NCBI RefSeq assembly: GCF_900120005.1
Contig: NZ_LT635451.1
Coordinates: 539,848 to 603,847 of the forward strand
From: Holdemania sp. Marseille-P2844
Lineage (GTDB): Bacteria; Bacillota_I; Bacilli_A; Erysipelotrichales; Erysipelotrichaceae
Direction of reading: 5' to 3'
Length of the DNA: 64,000 nt
The translations under genes were made by a program, and so were the position numbers. The stretch's first letter is position 1. Every line of letters begins with the position of its first letter. Below are positions 17,789 to 25,073 of this stretch, piece after piece. The notes under the pieces were generated by a model that worked only from the letters and a program-made list of their open reading frames with translations, had not been told where the DNA came from and did not search any database.

Positions 17789-18538
17789 TTACAGATTGCG
17801 CATGCGATAGAAATATTTGTCGATAATGGCGAAGTTATGCTCACCCAACGCCGGATTGTTAACCCGTAAGGAGCCGTTATAATAGACATCCGGAATAAAG
17901 CCTTCCTTTACGCACAAATCCACCGCTTCCGCCAGAATCGCGTTGATCAGGAAGAGAAATGGTATGGAGGACGTCGATCCCACCTTCATCGGCAGTCCTT
18001 CAATCGCCACCGCGGCATCGCCAAGGGCAGAACAATTTGAAATCACAACGTCGCCAAAATCCATCAAATGCTTGCCGCTGGAATGTCTTGGTTTCAATGT
18101 TGCGGAATATTCGGTATTCGTCAGAACAATGACCGGAAAGCCCCTTTCCTTACAGATCTTCGCAAATTCCAGCGTGACGGCATTGTTGCCGGAATTGGAA
18201 ATGCAGATCACAGCGTCGTTTGGTTCAAAGCGGTAGTAATCAATGATCTTCTCAGCATAGCCTTCCATTTTTTCCAGGAATCCTGATTTAGTAATCTGGG
18301 TATTTCCAGTCACAGCTTCTTCCAAAACGGCCTGAACGTTGCCCAAGGTGGCAGAACGATAGAAGACATCATCTGCGATCAGATGCGAATGACCGCAGCC
18401 GAAAACCCGGATTATTCCGTCGTTCTTCGTGCAGTCGGCCAGAATCCGCGCGGCTTGTTCAATCGCAGTCGTCTGGGTCCTTTCAATCCGGCGTAAAGCA
18501 TTGATTTCCTCCTCAAGATATTGCTGCCAAACTTTCAT
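17789..18538 (-). CDS. SIS domain protein (UPF0309 type)
   Basis: 249 residues. A sugar-isomerase (SIS) fold of the UPF0309 group: IIRVFGCGHSHLIADDVFYRS near 42-62, the phosphosugar-binding CISNSGNNAVTLE near 110, and VVISNCSALGDAAVA near 163. Relatives bind or isomerise phosphosugars, often in amino-sugar metabolism, but no sugar operon is adjacent here. Strong AAGGAGG and an extended -10 promoter precede it. Substrate unknown. Confidence 0.85.
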   Translation of the reverse strand: MKVWQQYLEEEINALRRIERTQTTAIEQAARILADCTKNDGIIRVFGCGHSHLIADDVFYRSATLGNVQAVLEEAVTGNTQITKSGFLEKMEGYAEKIIDYYRFEPNDAVICISNSGNNAVTLEFAKICKERGFPVIVLTNTEYSATLKPRHSSGKHLMDFGDVVISNCSALGDAAVAIEGLPMKVGSTSSIPFLFLINAILAEAVDLCVKEGFIPDVYYNGSLRVNNPALGEHNFAIIDKYFYRMRNL

Positions 18539-18559
18539 AAAAACGCCTCCTTTTTCTCA

Positions 18560-18568
18560 AGTATACCA
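18560..18568 (-). promoter_or_regulatory. Extended -10 promoter of the SIS gene
   Basis: TGG-TATACT on the minus strand, about 20 bases before the start codon at 18538. No convincing -35. Confidence 0.45.
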
Positions 18569-18585
18569 CACCGCTGCTCAAGATA

Positions 18586-18618
18586 AAGAAAAACTCACAG
18601 CTGTTTTATAGCTGTGAG
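18586..18618 (-). terminator. Terminator of the membrane zinc peptidase gene
   Basis: CTCACAGCT (18594-18602) pairs with AGCTGTGAG (18610-18618); on the minus strand the stem is followed by TTTTTCTTT. Confidence 0.85.
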
Positions 18619-18637
18619 CATCGCTGCAGTATGGAAT

Positions 18638-19309
18638 CTAATCCCGGTTCCGGTTGAAGATCAGAAGCAGCCGCAGGATCTGCAGCACTGAGGAAATTAA
18701 CGATGCGATATAAGTAAACGCAGCCGCGCTCAGCATCGCTTTGACATCTTTCCGCTCTTCCTGAACGACAAATCCTTCCTCATAGACCAGCGCCATGGCC
18801 CGCTTGGAAGCATCAAGTTCTACCGGCAGCGTCACTAACTGAAAGACGGCGACGCAGCTCAACATCAGAATGCCGGTGTAAAACAGGCCAGTGGAGCTGA
18901 ACAACAGTCCCAAGATCAAGACAAGCCAGGAAAGCTGACTGGATACCATCGCAAAGGGAAGAATGGAGTTCCGCAAAGCGATGAATCCATAATTCTCTGC
19001 ATGCTGGATCGCATGGCCGCATTCGTGCGCCGCCACCGCCACAGAAGCGATACTGGAATTGGCGTAAATGTCTTCGGACAGCCGGACAACATTCGCTTTT
19101 GGATCGTAATGATCAGACAATGCCCCGCCAGGAGCGGGTTCGACCTGAACATGCTGCAGACCATGATCGTCTAGAATCCGCCGAGCCACCTGGGCCCCAG
19201 TATAACCGCGCAGCGTCATCACCTGCCGGTAACGCGCATAGGCGCCCTGAACCTTGATCTGAGAGAACATAACCAGGAATAAAGCCGCTAAGTAAAGGAT
19301 CCAATCCAT
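18638..19309 (-). CDS. Membrane zinc metallopeptidase (YugP family)
   Basis: 223 residues from the ATG at 19309, eight bases after AAGGAG; a GTG at 19318 is too close to that site. The catalytic motif HECGHAIQHAE lies near residue 93, within VAVAAHECGH. Membrane segments are seen at the N-terminus (MDWILYLAALFLVMF), at two central hydrophobic stretches (near 120-165) and at the C-terminus. YugP-like proteins are conserved in Firmicutes as putative membrane proteases of unknown substrate. A TATACT -10 lies at 19333-19338. I see nothing else in the 19339-19540 spacer. Confidence 0.88.
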   Translation of the reverse strand: MDWILYLAALFLVMFSQIKVQGAYARYRQVMTLRGYTGAQVARRILDDHGLQHVQVEPAPGGALSDHYDPKANVVRLSEDIYANSSIASVAVAAHECGHAIQHAENYGFIALRNSILPFAMVSSQLSWLVLILGLLFSSTGLFYTGILMLSCVAVFQLVTLPVELDASKRAMALVYEEGFVVQEERKDVKAMLSAAAFTYIASLISSVLQILRLLLIFNRNRD

Positions 19310-19542
19310 CTTCATCACTCCTTCTATTCTCTAGTATAACCCAAATTGGCAGGAACATGTGAGTCTGCTGCTGCGCTGATCTTGAGTTTTTGTTATTCTA
19401 CCATAGAATATCCGAATTGGCGAATGAATTGCTTCACGCAGAATTCCTGTTGATCAAGCGATCTTATTGAATTATCAGTCTCTCCTCATTTCATCCTTGT
19501 TTCAGCCTTTGAGAGAGTCTCGGCACGGATTCACCCTTTTTC

Positions 19543-19568
19543 ACAAAAAAAGAAGCGCAAGGCTTCTT
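19543..19568 (-). terminator. Terminator of the HU gene
   Basis: AAGAAGC (19550-19556) pairs with GCTTCTT (19562-19568), with a run of seven T residues on the minus strand. The stop codon of the HU gene is inside the stem. Confidence 0.8.
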
Positions 19569-19851
19569 ATTTTACAGCGTCTTTTAAGGCTTTAGCAGCT
19601 TTGAATCCTGGAACCTTTGTCGCAGGCACGGTGATCTTTTCCTTTGTTGCAGGATTGATGCCTGTTCTTTCAGCTCTTGTCTTCACTTCGAATTTGCCGA
19701 AGCCGCTGATATCGACTTTGCCGCCGTCTTTCAGCGTTGAAGTAATTTCATCAAAGATCAGATCGACAGTTTCGCCTGCCGCTTTCTTTGTCATTCCCAT
19801 CTGATTCGCAACAGTATCTACTAATGCTTTTTTGTTTAACAATTCACTCAT
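19567..19851 (-). CDS. hup: DNA-binding protein HU
   Basis: 94 residues, typical HU. It bends and compacts DNA as a dimer. Dimerisation helices at the N-terminus (NKKALVDTVANQMGMTKKAAGE) are followed by the core GKVDISGFGKFEVKTRAERTG and the beta-arm INPATKEKITVPATKVPGFKA, with the conserved Pro in the NPAT motif. GGAGGT precedes the ATG. It has a single strong promoter and terminator, consistent with high expression. Confidence 0.96.
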   Translation of the reverse strand: MSELLNKKALVDTVANQMGMTKKAAGETVDLIFDEITSTLKDGGKVDISGFGKFEVKTRAERTGINPATKEKITVPATKVPGFKAAKALKDAVK

Positions 19852-19875
19852 ACTTATTACCTCCGGTACTCGTAT

Positions 19876-19904
19876 ATGATACCATCTTTCGTTTCAGAGT
19901 TCAA
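19876..19904 (-). promoter_or_regulatory. Promoter of the HU gene
   Basis: TTGAAC (19899-19904), a 17-base spacer ending in TGG, and TATCAT (19876-19881) on the minus strand. Confidence 0.65.
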
Positions 19905-19947
19905 CAGAAACTAATCTTAAATTTTGCTTTATTTCAGGCGTTTTTGC

Positions 19948-21624
19948 TTATTCGTAATCCATTTCCAAATTGTCAAAACGACTTCCGGCAACCGTGTTGC
20001 CGACAGTATCCAGATACTCGATCATGACGTTTTGACCCGCCTGGGTGAGTGTCAGCTCCGCACTGATGTCCAGAGAGAGTACATACAGATGCACATCGTT
20101 CTCCAGCGTGAGATAATAATGCGTTGTGCCTTCCTGCACGGCAGAAGCGATCGCAGCCACCTTTCCCGTGACCGTTTTCATTTCCGCCACTTCACCGCTG
20201 ATCTGCTTGTTCGCAGTTTTCAGCTTTCGCAGATAATCGTCATGCGCCGTCTGCATCGTTTCACCGATCCCGACAATGGAGTAGTCCGTAACGTCGACGA
20301 AGGAATACATTTTGACCAGCCCTTCGGAATCTTTCAAGGAGATGAAATATGTCGGCTCATCCGCGATATTCAACAGAATCGGGAAGGTTGCGCGATAGTT
20401 CAGATGCTGAACCTGCCCTTCCGCGGAAGCCATCGCCGAAACCTCGTCAGCGCCGCCGACTTTGATATAGCTGGCTTCCTTGGTGCGCAGATTGATCAAG
20501 GCAAAGCCGTTGATCGAATGATCCGCCGCGACGGAAGTCAGGCCGGAAAAGACATAGGTTTGCCCGTCGATATTGACAAAATTGTAGCCGTCGGTCGTTT
20601 GAATCATATCCTTCTGACCAAACAGCGTGTTGAAGAAACCATGGACGTAATAGCCCCAGTTGTCAATCTGATTCCATGCCAGCTCCGCCGGCTGGACACG
20701 ATCCACCCAGGCTGGAATTTCATCCATAGCGTATTTGTTCATCTCACCGGTCATTGGATCGACGATGATCACGCCCTGAGCGCTTAATCCGCCGTAGTAA
20801 CCGATTTCCGGTGCGACGACGGAAACAACCCAATACGGATGACCTTCGTCATCCAGCTCAAATGAATAATCGGAAAGCAGCTCTGTGCGATAACGGAAGC
20901 GGATGTGCCGGAACAGATTTTGATTGAACCAGGCCGACGGGGAATACTTAATCCCTTCCTGAAGCATGACCATATCGACGTCGTTGGGATCGTTCACATT
21001 GACCTGGATAAAGCCCGGGATTCCAGTGCCGTTGTTCTGGAACCATTTGATGAAATCCCGGTATTCCAGCGGCGATACACGGTATAAATGCTGATCAGAG
21101 CTGATCAGCGTGTAGGTCTGATCGATCTGATACTGCGAACCCAGACCAGCCTGCTTGCCGATCTGTTTGTCGCCTAACAATGCCGCAGTCTGCTGATCAA
21201 CGACCGGAATCCGCTCGGTTGAAATCGCCTGGAACTGTGAGCTGAAATCAGACACGTCTTTTATCGCGATCTGATCGCGGTATTTCTCAGCATTGAGCAG
21301 CTCGCTGCCTAAAAACATCAGTAGCAGCATCGCGGCAAACAGGAATCCTGCCCCGAAAATGCAGCATTTCTGGATCAGCGCCCACTTGCCGGACAGCACA
21401 AAATCGCTGATTCCAAAGACGACAAGCAGAAAGACCACGAGCATAACGGTCGAGGGACTGTGCAGATTCCAGGCCGGCAGCGTCACATAGTCAATCAGAA
21501 TGGCCAGCGCCAGCGTGATCACCAGAGCTGTCAGATGAGCTTTCCCCGGCTTCATTTTCGGTTTGCGCGGTGTCTTGAATTGGTTGAAGGCGTTGGGATC
21601 AAAGTTAAAATGGAATTGAGTCAT
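19948..21624 (-). CDS. Membrane protein with large extracytoplasmic domain
   Basis: 558 residues, function unknown to me. Three membrane helices lie in the first 115 residues (near 32-50, 60-80, 90-110). They are followed by a hydrophilic domain of about 430 residues, presumably outside the cell, containing GVIIVDPMTGEMNKYAMDEIPAWVDR. The C-terminal 70 residues (from about VTGKVAAIASAVQEGTTHYY) look like a small beta-rich OB-like domain. It overlaps nrnA by four bases, so it is the last gene of ackA-nrnA-this gene. Such proteins recur in Erysipelotrichia and Clostridia without assigned roles. Confidence 0.75.
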   Translation of the reverse strand: MTQFHFNFDPNAFNQFKTPRKPKMKPGKAHLTALVITLALAILIDYVTLPAWNLHSPSTVMLVVFLLVVFGISDFVLSGKWALIQKCCIFGAGFLFAAMLLLMFLGSELLNAEKYRDQIAIKDVSDFSSQFQAISTERIPVVDQQTAALLGDKQIGKQAGLGSQYQIDQTYTLISSDQHLYRVSPLEYRDFIKWFQNNGTGIPGFIQVNVNDPNDVDMVMLQEGIKYSPSAWFNQNLFRHIRFRYRTELLSDYSFELDDEGHPYWVVSVVAPEIGYYGGLSAQGVIIVDPMTGEMNKYAMDEIPAWVDRVQPAELAWNQIDNWGYYVHGFFNTLFGQKDMIQTTDGYNFVNIDGQTYVFSGLTSVAADHSINGFALINLRTKEASYIKVGGADEVSAMASAEGQVQHLNYRATFPILLNIADEPTYFISLKDSEGLVKMYSFVDVTDYSIVGIGETMQTAHDDYLRKLKTANKQISGEVAEMKTVTGKVAAIASAVQEGTTHYYLTLENDVHLYVLSLDISAELTLTQAGQNVMIEYLDTVGNTVAGSRFDNLEMDYE

Positions 21625-22574
21625 GCTTGATTCTCCTTTAAGCGCCGGCGCAGATCAGCGATCAGTGCGTTCAGACTGGCATCGTCCAGACATTTGCAGC
21701 CAGCCGCGTTCTTATGCCCGCCGCCGCGGTAATTCATCGCGATGTCGTTGACCGGCAGCGTCTTGGAACGCAGCGAACCAGCCCACCAGGTGTTTCCCTG
21801 ATCGTCGTGATCGTTGGCAAAGACCGCCCAGATCTCAATTTCGCGGATTCCACCGAACTGATAGACTTGATCCTTTGCCTGGGAAGCTGTCATGGACCAG
21901 CGGTCTAAGAAGGCCTGATCGATAACGGAAATCATCAGATGATCATCCAGAATTTGAGCTTCAGCCCGGATCGCGCTGGCAAATTCATATTCTTTAAGCG
22001 GAACGTCGAACAGATCACGGTTGATCTGCGGAATATTCAAGCCGCTCTGAGCCAGATAGGAAGCCATCGCGAGCGTATGTTCCGTTGTATTGCTCGTCTT
22101 GAAGCTCAGTGTATCCGTCAGTAAACCGCGGTACAGATATTCCGCGACCTCCGCTTCCAGCGGTTCCTGATCAACGTTGCTGAAAAATTCCGCAAGAATT
22201 TCACAGGTCGCCGCGTAGTGATCGATGACATATTCGAGATCGGCGAAATGCTCGATCTGCGGATGATGGTCGAGATGGATGATCTGCCGGGCGCTTTGCC
22301 AGCGCTCGTCGTCAATCCGCCGCACGTTCGCCGTGTCCAGCACGATCGCCAGCGACTGCCGGATGGTTTCGTCATCAATTTCATCGCTGTCCGGAAACAA
22401 GCCGTTGGTCATTTTCTGATGTCCGAGCACAATCACCCTTTTTAAAGGAAAGCGATGCTTTAACCAGGTGGCAAGCCCCCATTGGCTCCCTAAAGCATCG
22501 CAGTCCGGATTGATATGTCGGTAAAGTGTAATGACCTCAGACTGCTCCAGTGCGGAATACAGTCCTTCAAACAT
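21621..22574 (-). CDS. nrnA: Bifunctional oligoribonuclease/PAP phosphatase NrnA
   Basis: 317 residues of the DHH/DHHA1 superfamily. NrnA degrades short RNA oligomers and dephosphorylates 3'-phosphoadenosine 5'-phosphate. The DHH domain shows HINPDCDALGSQWGLA near residue 20, VLDTANVRRID and HLDHHPQIE. The DHHA1 domain ends with NYRGGGHKNAAGC. It sits two bases after ackA and overlaps the following membrane protein gene, so the three are probably co-transcribed. Confidence 0.92.
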   Translation of the reverse strand: MFEGLYSALEQSEVITLYRHINPDCDALGSQWGLATWLKHRFPLKRVIVLGHQKMTNGLFPDSDEIDDETIRQSLAIVLDTANVRRIDDERWQSARQIIHLDHHPQIEHFADLEYVIDHYAATCEILAEFFSNVDQEPLEAEVAEYLYRGLLTDTLSFKTSNTTEHTLAMASYLAQSGLNIPQINRDLFDVPLKEYEFASAIRAEAQILDDHLMISVIDQAFLDRWSMTASQAKDQVYQFGGIREIEIWAVFANDHDDQGNTWWAGSLRSKTLPVNDIAMNYRGGGHKNAAGCKCLDDASLNALIADLRRRLKENQA

Positions 22575-22576
22575 GC

Positions 22577-23773
22577 TTATAACCCTAACAGACGAACAGT
22601 GTCGCGGGCGATGACGAGTTCTTCGTTGGTCGGTACGATATAGACCTGAACCTTGCTTTCCGGATTGGAAATGCAGACTTCCTTGCCGCGGGTCTTATCG
22701 TTGAGTTCATAGTTGATGGACAAGCCCAGGCATTCTTCCATCTTCTCGAGGATCTGATGGCGCAGGTTCGTGTCGTTTTCACCTAAGCCGGCCGTAAAGG
22801 CGATCGCATCGACGCCGCCCATCTGCATGACGTAGCCGCCGACCACATTGATCACGCGGTTGACATAGACAGCCTGGGTCAGAATAGCGCGTTCGTTGCC
22901 CTGCTTCACTGCATCTTCAATATCACGGGCATCGCTGGAAATGCCGCTGACGCCCAGCATGCCGGATTTCTTATTTAAGATCGTGTCCATTTCCTTCGGG
23001 GAAATACCCTTCTTATCCATGATATGGCAGATGACGGATGGATCGATGTCGCCGCAGCGGCCGCCCATCATGATGCCGCCTAACGGTGTGAAGCCCATCG
23101 ACGTGTTGACGCACTTGCCGCCCTTGACCGCCGTGATCGAAGCGCCGTTGCCTAAGTGGCAGGTGATGATGCGGGTATCCGCAATGTCCTTGCCCATCAA
23201 TTCCGCGGTGCGCTGGGAAACATACTGGTGGCTGGTGCCGTGAGCGCCGTAGCGGCGGACCTTATCTTCCGTGTACCATTCGTACGGAACCGGGAAGATG
23301 TAGGATTCCGGTGTCATCGTCTGATGGAACGCCGTATCAAAGACGAACACGTGACCGATTTTCGGCAGCGCTTCGCAGAACGCGCGGTAACAAATCAAAT
23401 GCGCTGGATTGTGCAGCGGCGCCAACGGCGCCAGTTCTTCAACTTTATCGACGACGTCCGCGTCGACCTTGACGGACTGATCGAAGTATGCGCCGCCCTG
23501 AACAATGCGGTGGCCGGCAGCGGAAATCTCATCCAGCGTTTCGACGATGTGATATTTAACCAGAGCTTCCAAAAGCAGTTCGACCGCGACCTTGTGGTCC
23601 TTGATCGGCAGGTTCTGGGTATGTTTTTCCCCGTTGACCTTGATCGTGAAGATGCCTTCGTCCAGACCGATCCGTTCTGCCACACCGGAAGTCAGAACTT
23701 CCTCCTCTGGCATGTTGAACAGCTGGAACTTAAGGGATGAACTGCCTGCGTTGACTGAAATAACTTTACTCAT
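22577..23773 (-). CDS. ackA: Acetate kinase
   Basis: 398 residues from the ATG at 23773. The ATGGAGG just before it is the ribosome site and would be coding if the upstream ATG at 23785 were used. AckA makes ATP from acetyl phosphate at the end of fermentation. Signatures: ISVNAGSSSLKFQLF at the N-terminus, HRIVQGG, VFDTAFHQTM, HLGNGASITAVKGGKCVNTSMGFTPLGGIMMG in order, and a C-terminal AFTAGLGEND. No pta is adjacent. Confidence 0.97.
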   Translation of the reverse strand: MSKVISVNAGSSSLKFQLFNMPEEEVLTSGVAERIGLDEGIFTIKVNGEKHTQNLPIKDHKVAVELLLEALVKYHIVETLDEISAAGHRIVQGGAYFDQSVKVDADVVDKVEELAPLAPLHNPAHLICYRAFCEALPKIGHVFVFDTAFHQTMTPESYIFPVPYEWYTEDKVRRYGAHGTSHQYVSQRTAELMGKDIADTRIITCHLGNGASITAVKGGKCVNTSMGFTPLGGIMMGGRCGDIDPSVICHIMDKKGISPKEMDTILNKKSGMLGVSGISSDARDIEDAVKQGNERAILTQAVYVNRVINVVGGYVMQMGGVDAIAFTAGLGENDTNLRHQILEKMEECLGLSINYELNDKTRGKEVCISNPESKVQVYIVPTNEELVIARDTVRLLGL

Positions 23774-23785
23774 ATGTACCTCCAT

Positions 23786-24112
23786 TTATTCTGTCTGCAT
23801 ACAGACCTCGACCAGCGCGTCGACTTCGGCAATGTGCAGCGCTTTCAGCTTTTCATATTGCGCGATGCGGACCTGATAGTGACGCAGCAGGTGAAGTTTC
23901 GATTCATAGTCTTCCAAAATCTTTTCACAGCGTTTCAGAAGATCGTACACGGCGCTGCGGCTGGTTTGCTGCAGCTCGGCGATTTCCGAGAGCGAATAAT
24001 CCTCTTGAAAGTAGTAATCCAGGATCGTGCGCTGCTTTTCTGTCAGCAGCGTACCATAGAAATCGATCAAAAGATTCATCCGTTCGGTTTGAGCTAATTC
24101 TTTATCCGACAT
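23786..24112 (-). CDS. ylxM: YlxM family SRP-associated HTH protein
   Basis: 108 residues from the ATG at 24112, overlapping the end of ftsY by 11 bases; earlier in-frame codons lie deep inside ftsY. A sigma-70 region-4-like HTH is seen at LTEKQRTILDYYFQEDYSLSEIAEL followed by TSRSAVYDLLKRCEKILEDYE. YlxM binds the signal recognition particle with Ffh and FtsY. The usual next gene, ffh, is missing here and ackA follows instead. Confidence 0.88.
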   Translation of the reverse strand: MSDKELAQTERMNLLIDFYGTLLTEKQRTILDYYFQEDYSLSEIAELQQTSRSAVYDLLKRCEKILEDYESKLHLLRHYQVRIAQYEKLKALHIAEVDALVEVCMQTE

Positions 24113-25073
24113 CCCGGATGCCTTCCGAAATGCTGTAAAGATACAGATCGAGATCAAACGGCTTGAGGTCGTCTTCCCTTTCGCCTAAGCCCAGATAATA
24201 GACCGGAATGTGCAGCACATCCTTGATCGCCAGCACGATGCCGCCCTTGGCGGTGCCGTCCATTTTGGTCAGGATGATGCCGGTCACATCCGTGACCTCC
24301 TGGAAGATCTTGGCCTGGGATAAGCCGTTCTGGCCGGTTGTGGAATCGAGCACCAGCCATACATGATGGGGCGCGCCTTCGATTTCACGGCCGATGACCT
24401 TGCGCATCTTGGCCAGCTCGTTCATCAGATTGACCTTGTTCTGCAGGCGCCCGGCAGTGTCGCACAACAGGATATCCAGATTGTGTTCCTTGGCATAGCG
24501 GCAGCCGTCGACCAGCACGCTGCTGGGATCGCCGTTCTCACGGCCTTTGATGCACGGGACGCCGAGCTTATCAGCCCAGCGCGCCAGCTGCTCGATCGCC
24601 CCGGCCCTAAACGTGTCCGCGGCCACGACGCCGACTTTTTTGCCCTGACTCTGATACAGCTTGGTCAGCTTGGCGCACGTCGTGGTTTTGCCGCTGCCGT
24701 TGACGCCGACCATCAAGATCACGGTCGGGCCGTTCTCATTCATCACGATCGGCGCGTCGGCGCTTTCCAGATAGATATTCTGCATGATCTCCATCAGAAA
24801 GGCCATGACGTCCTTGAACGTAACGTAGCGGTATTGATCGACCGTCGTTTTCAGCTGATCGCAGATCTTCTCCGCGGTCTGAATGCCGACGTCGCTCTCC
24901 AACAGCACGATCATCAGTTCTTCGAGGAAATCCTCGGTGACGCCGTTAAAGCCGAACGCCATCTTGTTGAGCTTTTTGCCCATCGTGTCGCTTGTTTTGT
25001 TGAAACCGCTCAGATAGCGGTCGCCGTCTTTTTTCTTGGAAAATTTATCTTTCAGCGTATCAAAGAAACTCAT
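24102..25073 (-). CDS. ftsY: SRP receptor GTPase FtsY
   Basis: 323 residues. FtsY docks ribosome-SRP complexes to SecYEG at the membrane. The short basic N-terminus (MSFFDTLKDKFSKKKDG) lacks the long acidic A domain of E. coli. The N domain precedes the GTPase: GVNGSGKTTTCAKL (G1), DTFRAGAIEQLARWA (insertion box), DTAGRLQNKVNLMNEL (G3) and TKMDGTAKGG (G4). It overlaps smc by four bases and ylxM by 11. Confidence 0.97.
   Translation of the reverse strand: MSFFDTLKDKFSKKKDGDRYLSGFNKTSDTMGKKLNKMAFGFNGVTEDFLEELMIVLLESDVGIQTAEKICDQLKTTVDQYRYVTFKDVMAFLMEIMQNIYLESADAPIVMNENGPTVILMVGVNGSGKTTTCAKLTKLYQSQGKKVGVVAADTFRAGAIEQLARWADKLGVPCIKGRENGDPSSVLVDGCRYAKEHNLDILLCDTAGRLQNKVNLMNELAKMRKVIGREIEGAPHHVWLVLDSTTGQNGLSQAKIFQEVTDVTGIILTKMDGTAKGGIVLAIKDVLHIPVYYLGLGEREDDLKPFDLDLYLYSISEGIRDVG

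Noticed and set aside
19924-20787. 287-residue plus-strand frame
   Set aside because: Antisense shadow of the membrane protein gene 19948-21624; Arg/His/Gln-rich composition typical of reverse-strand reading, no ribosome site.
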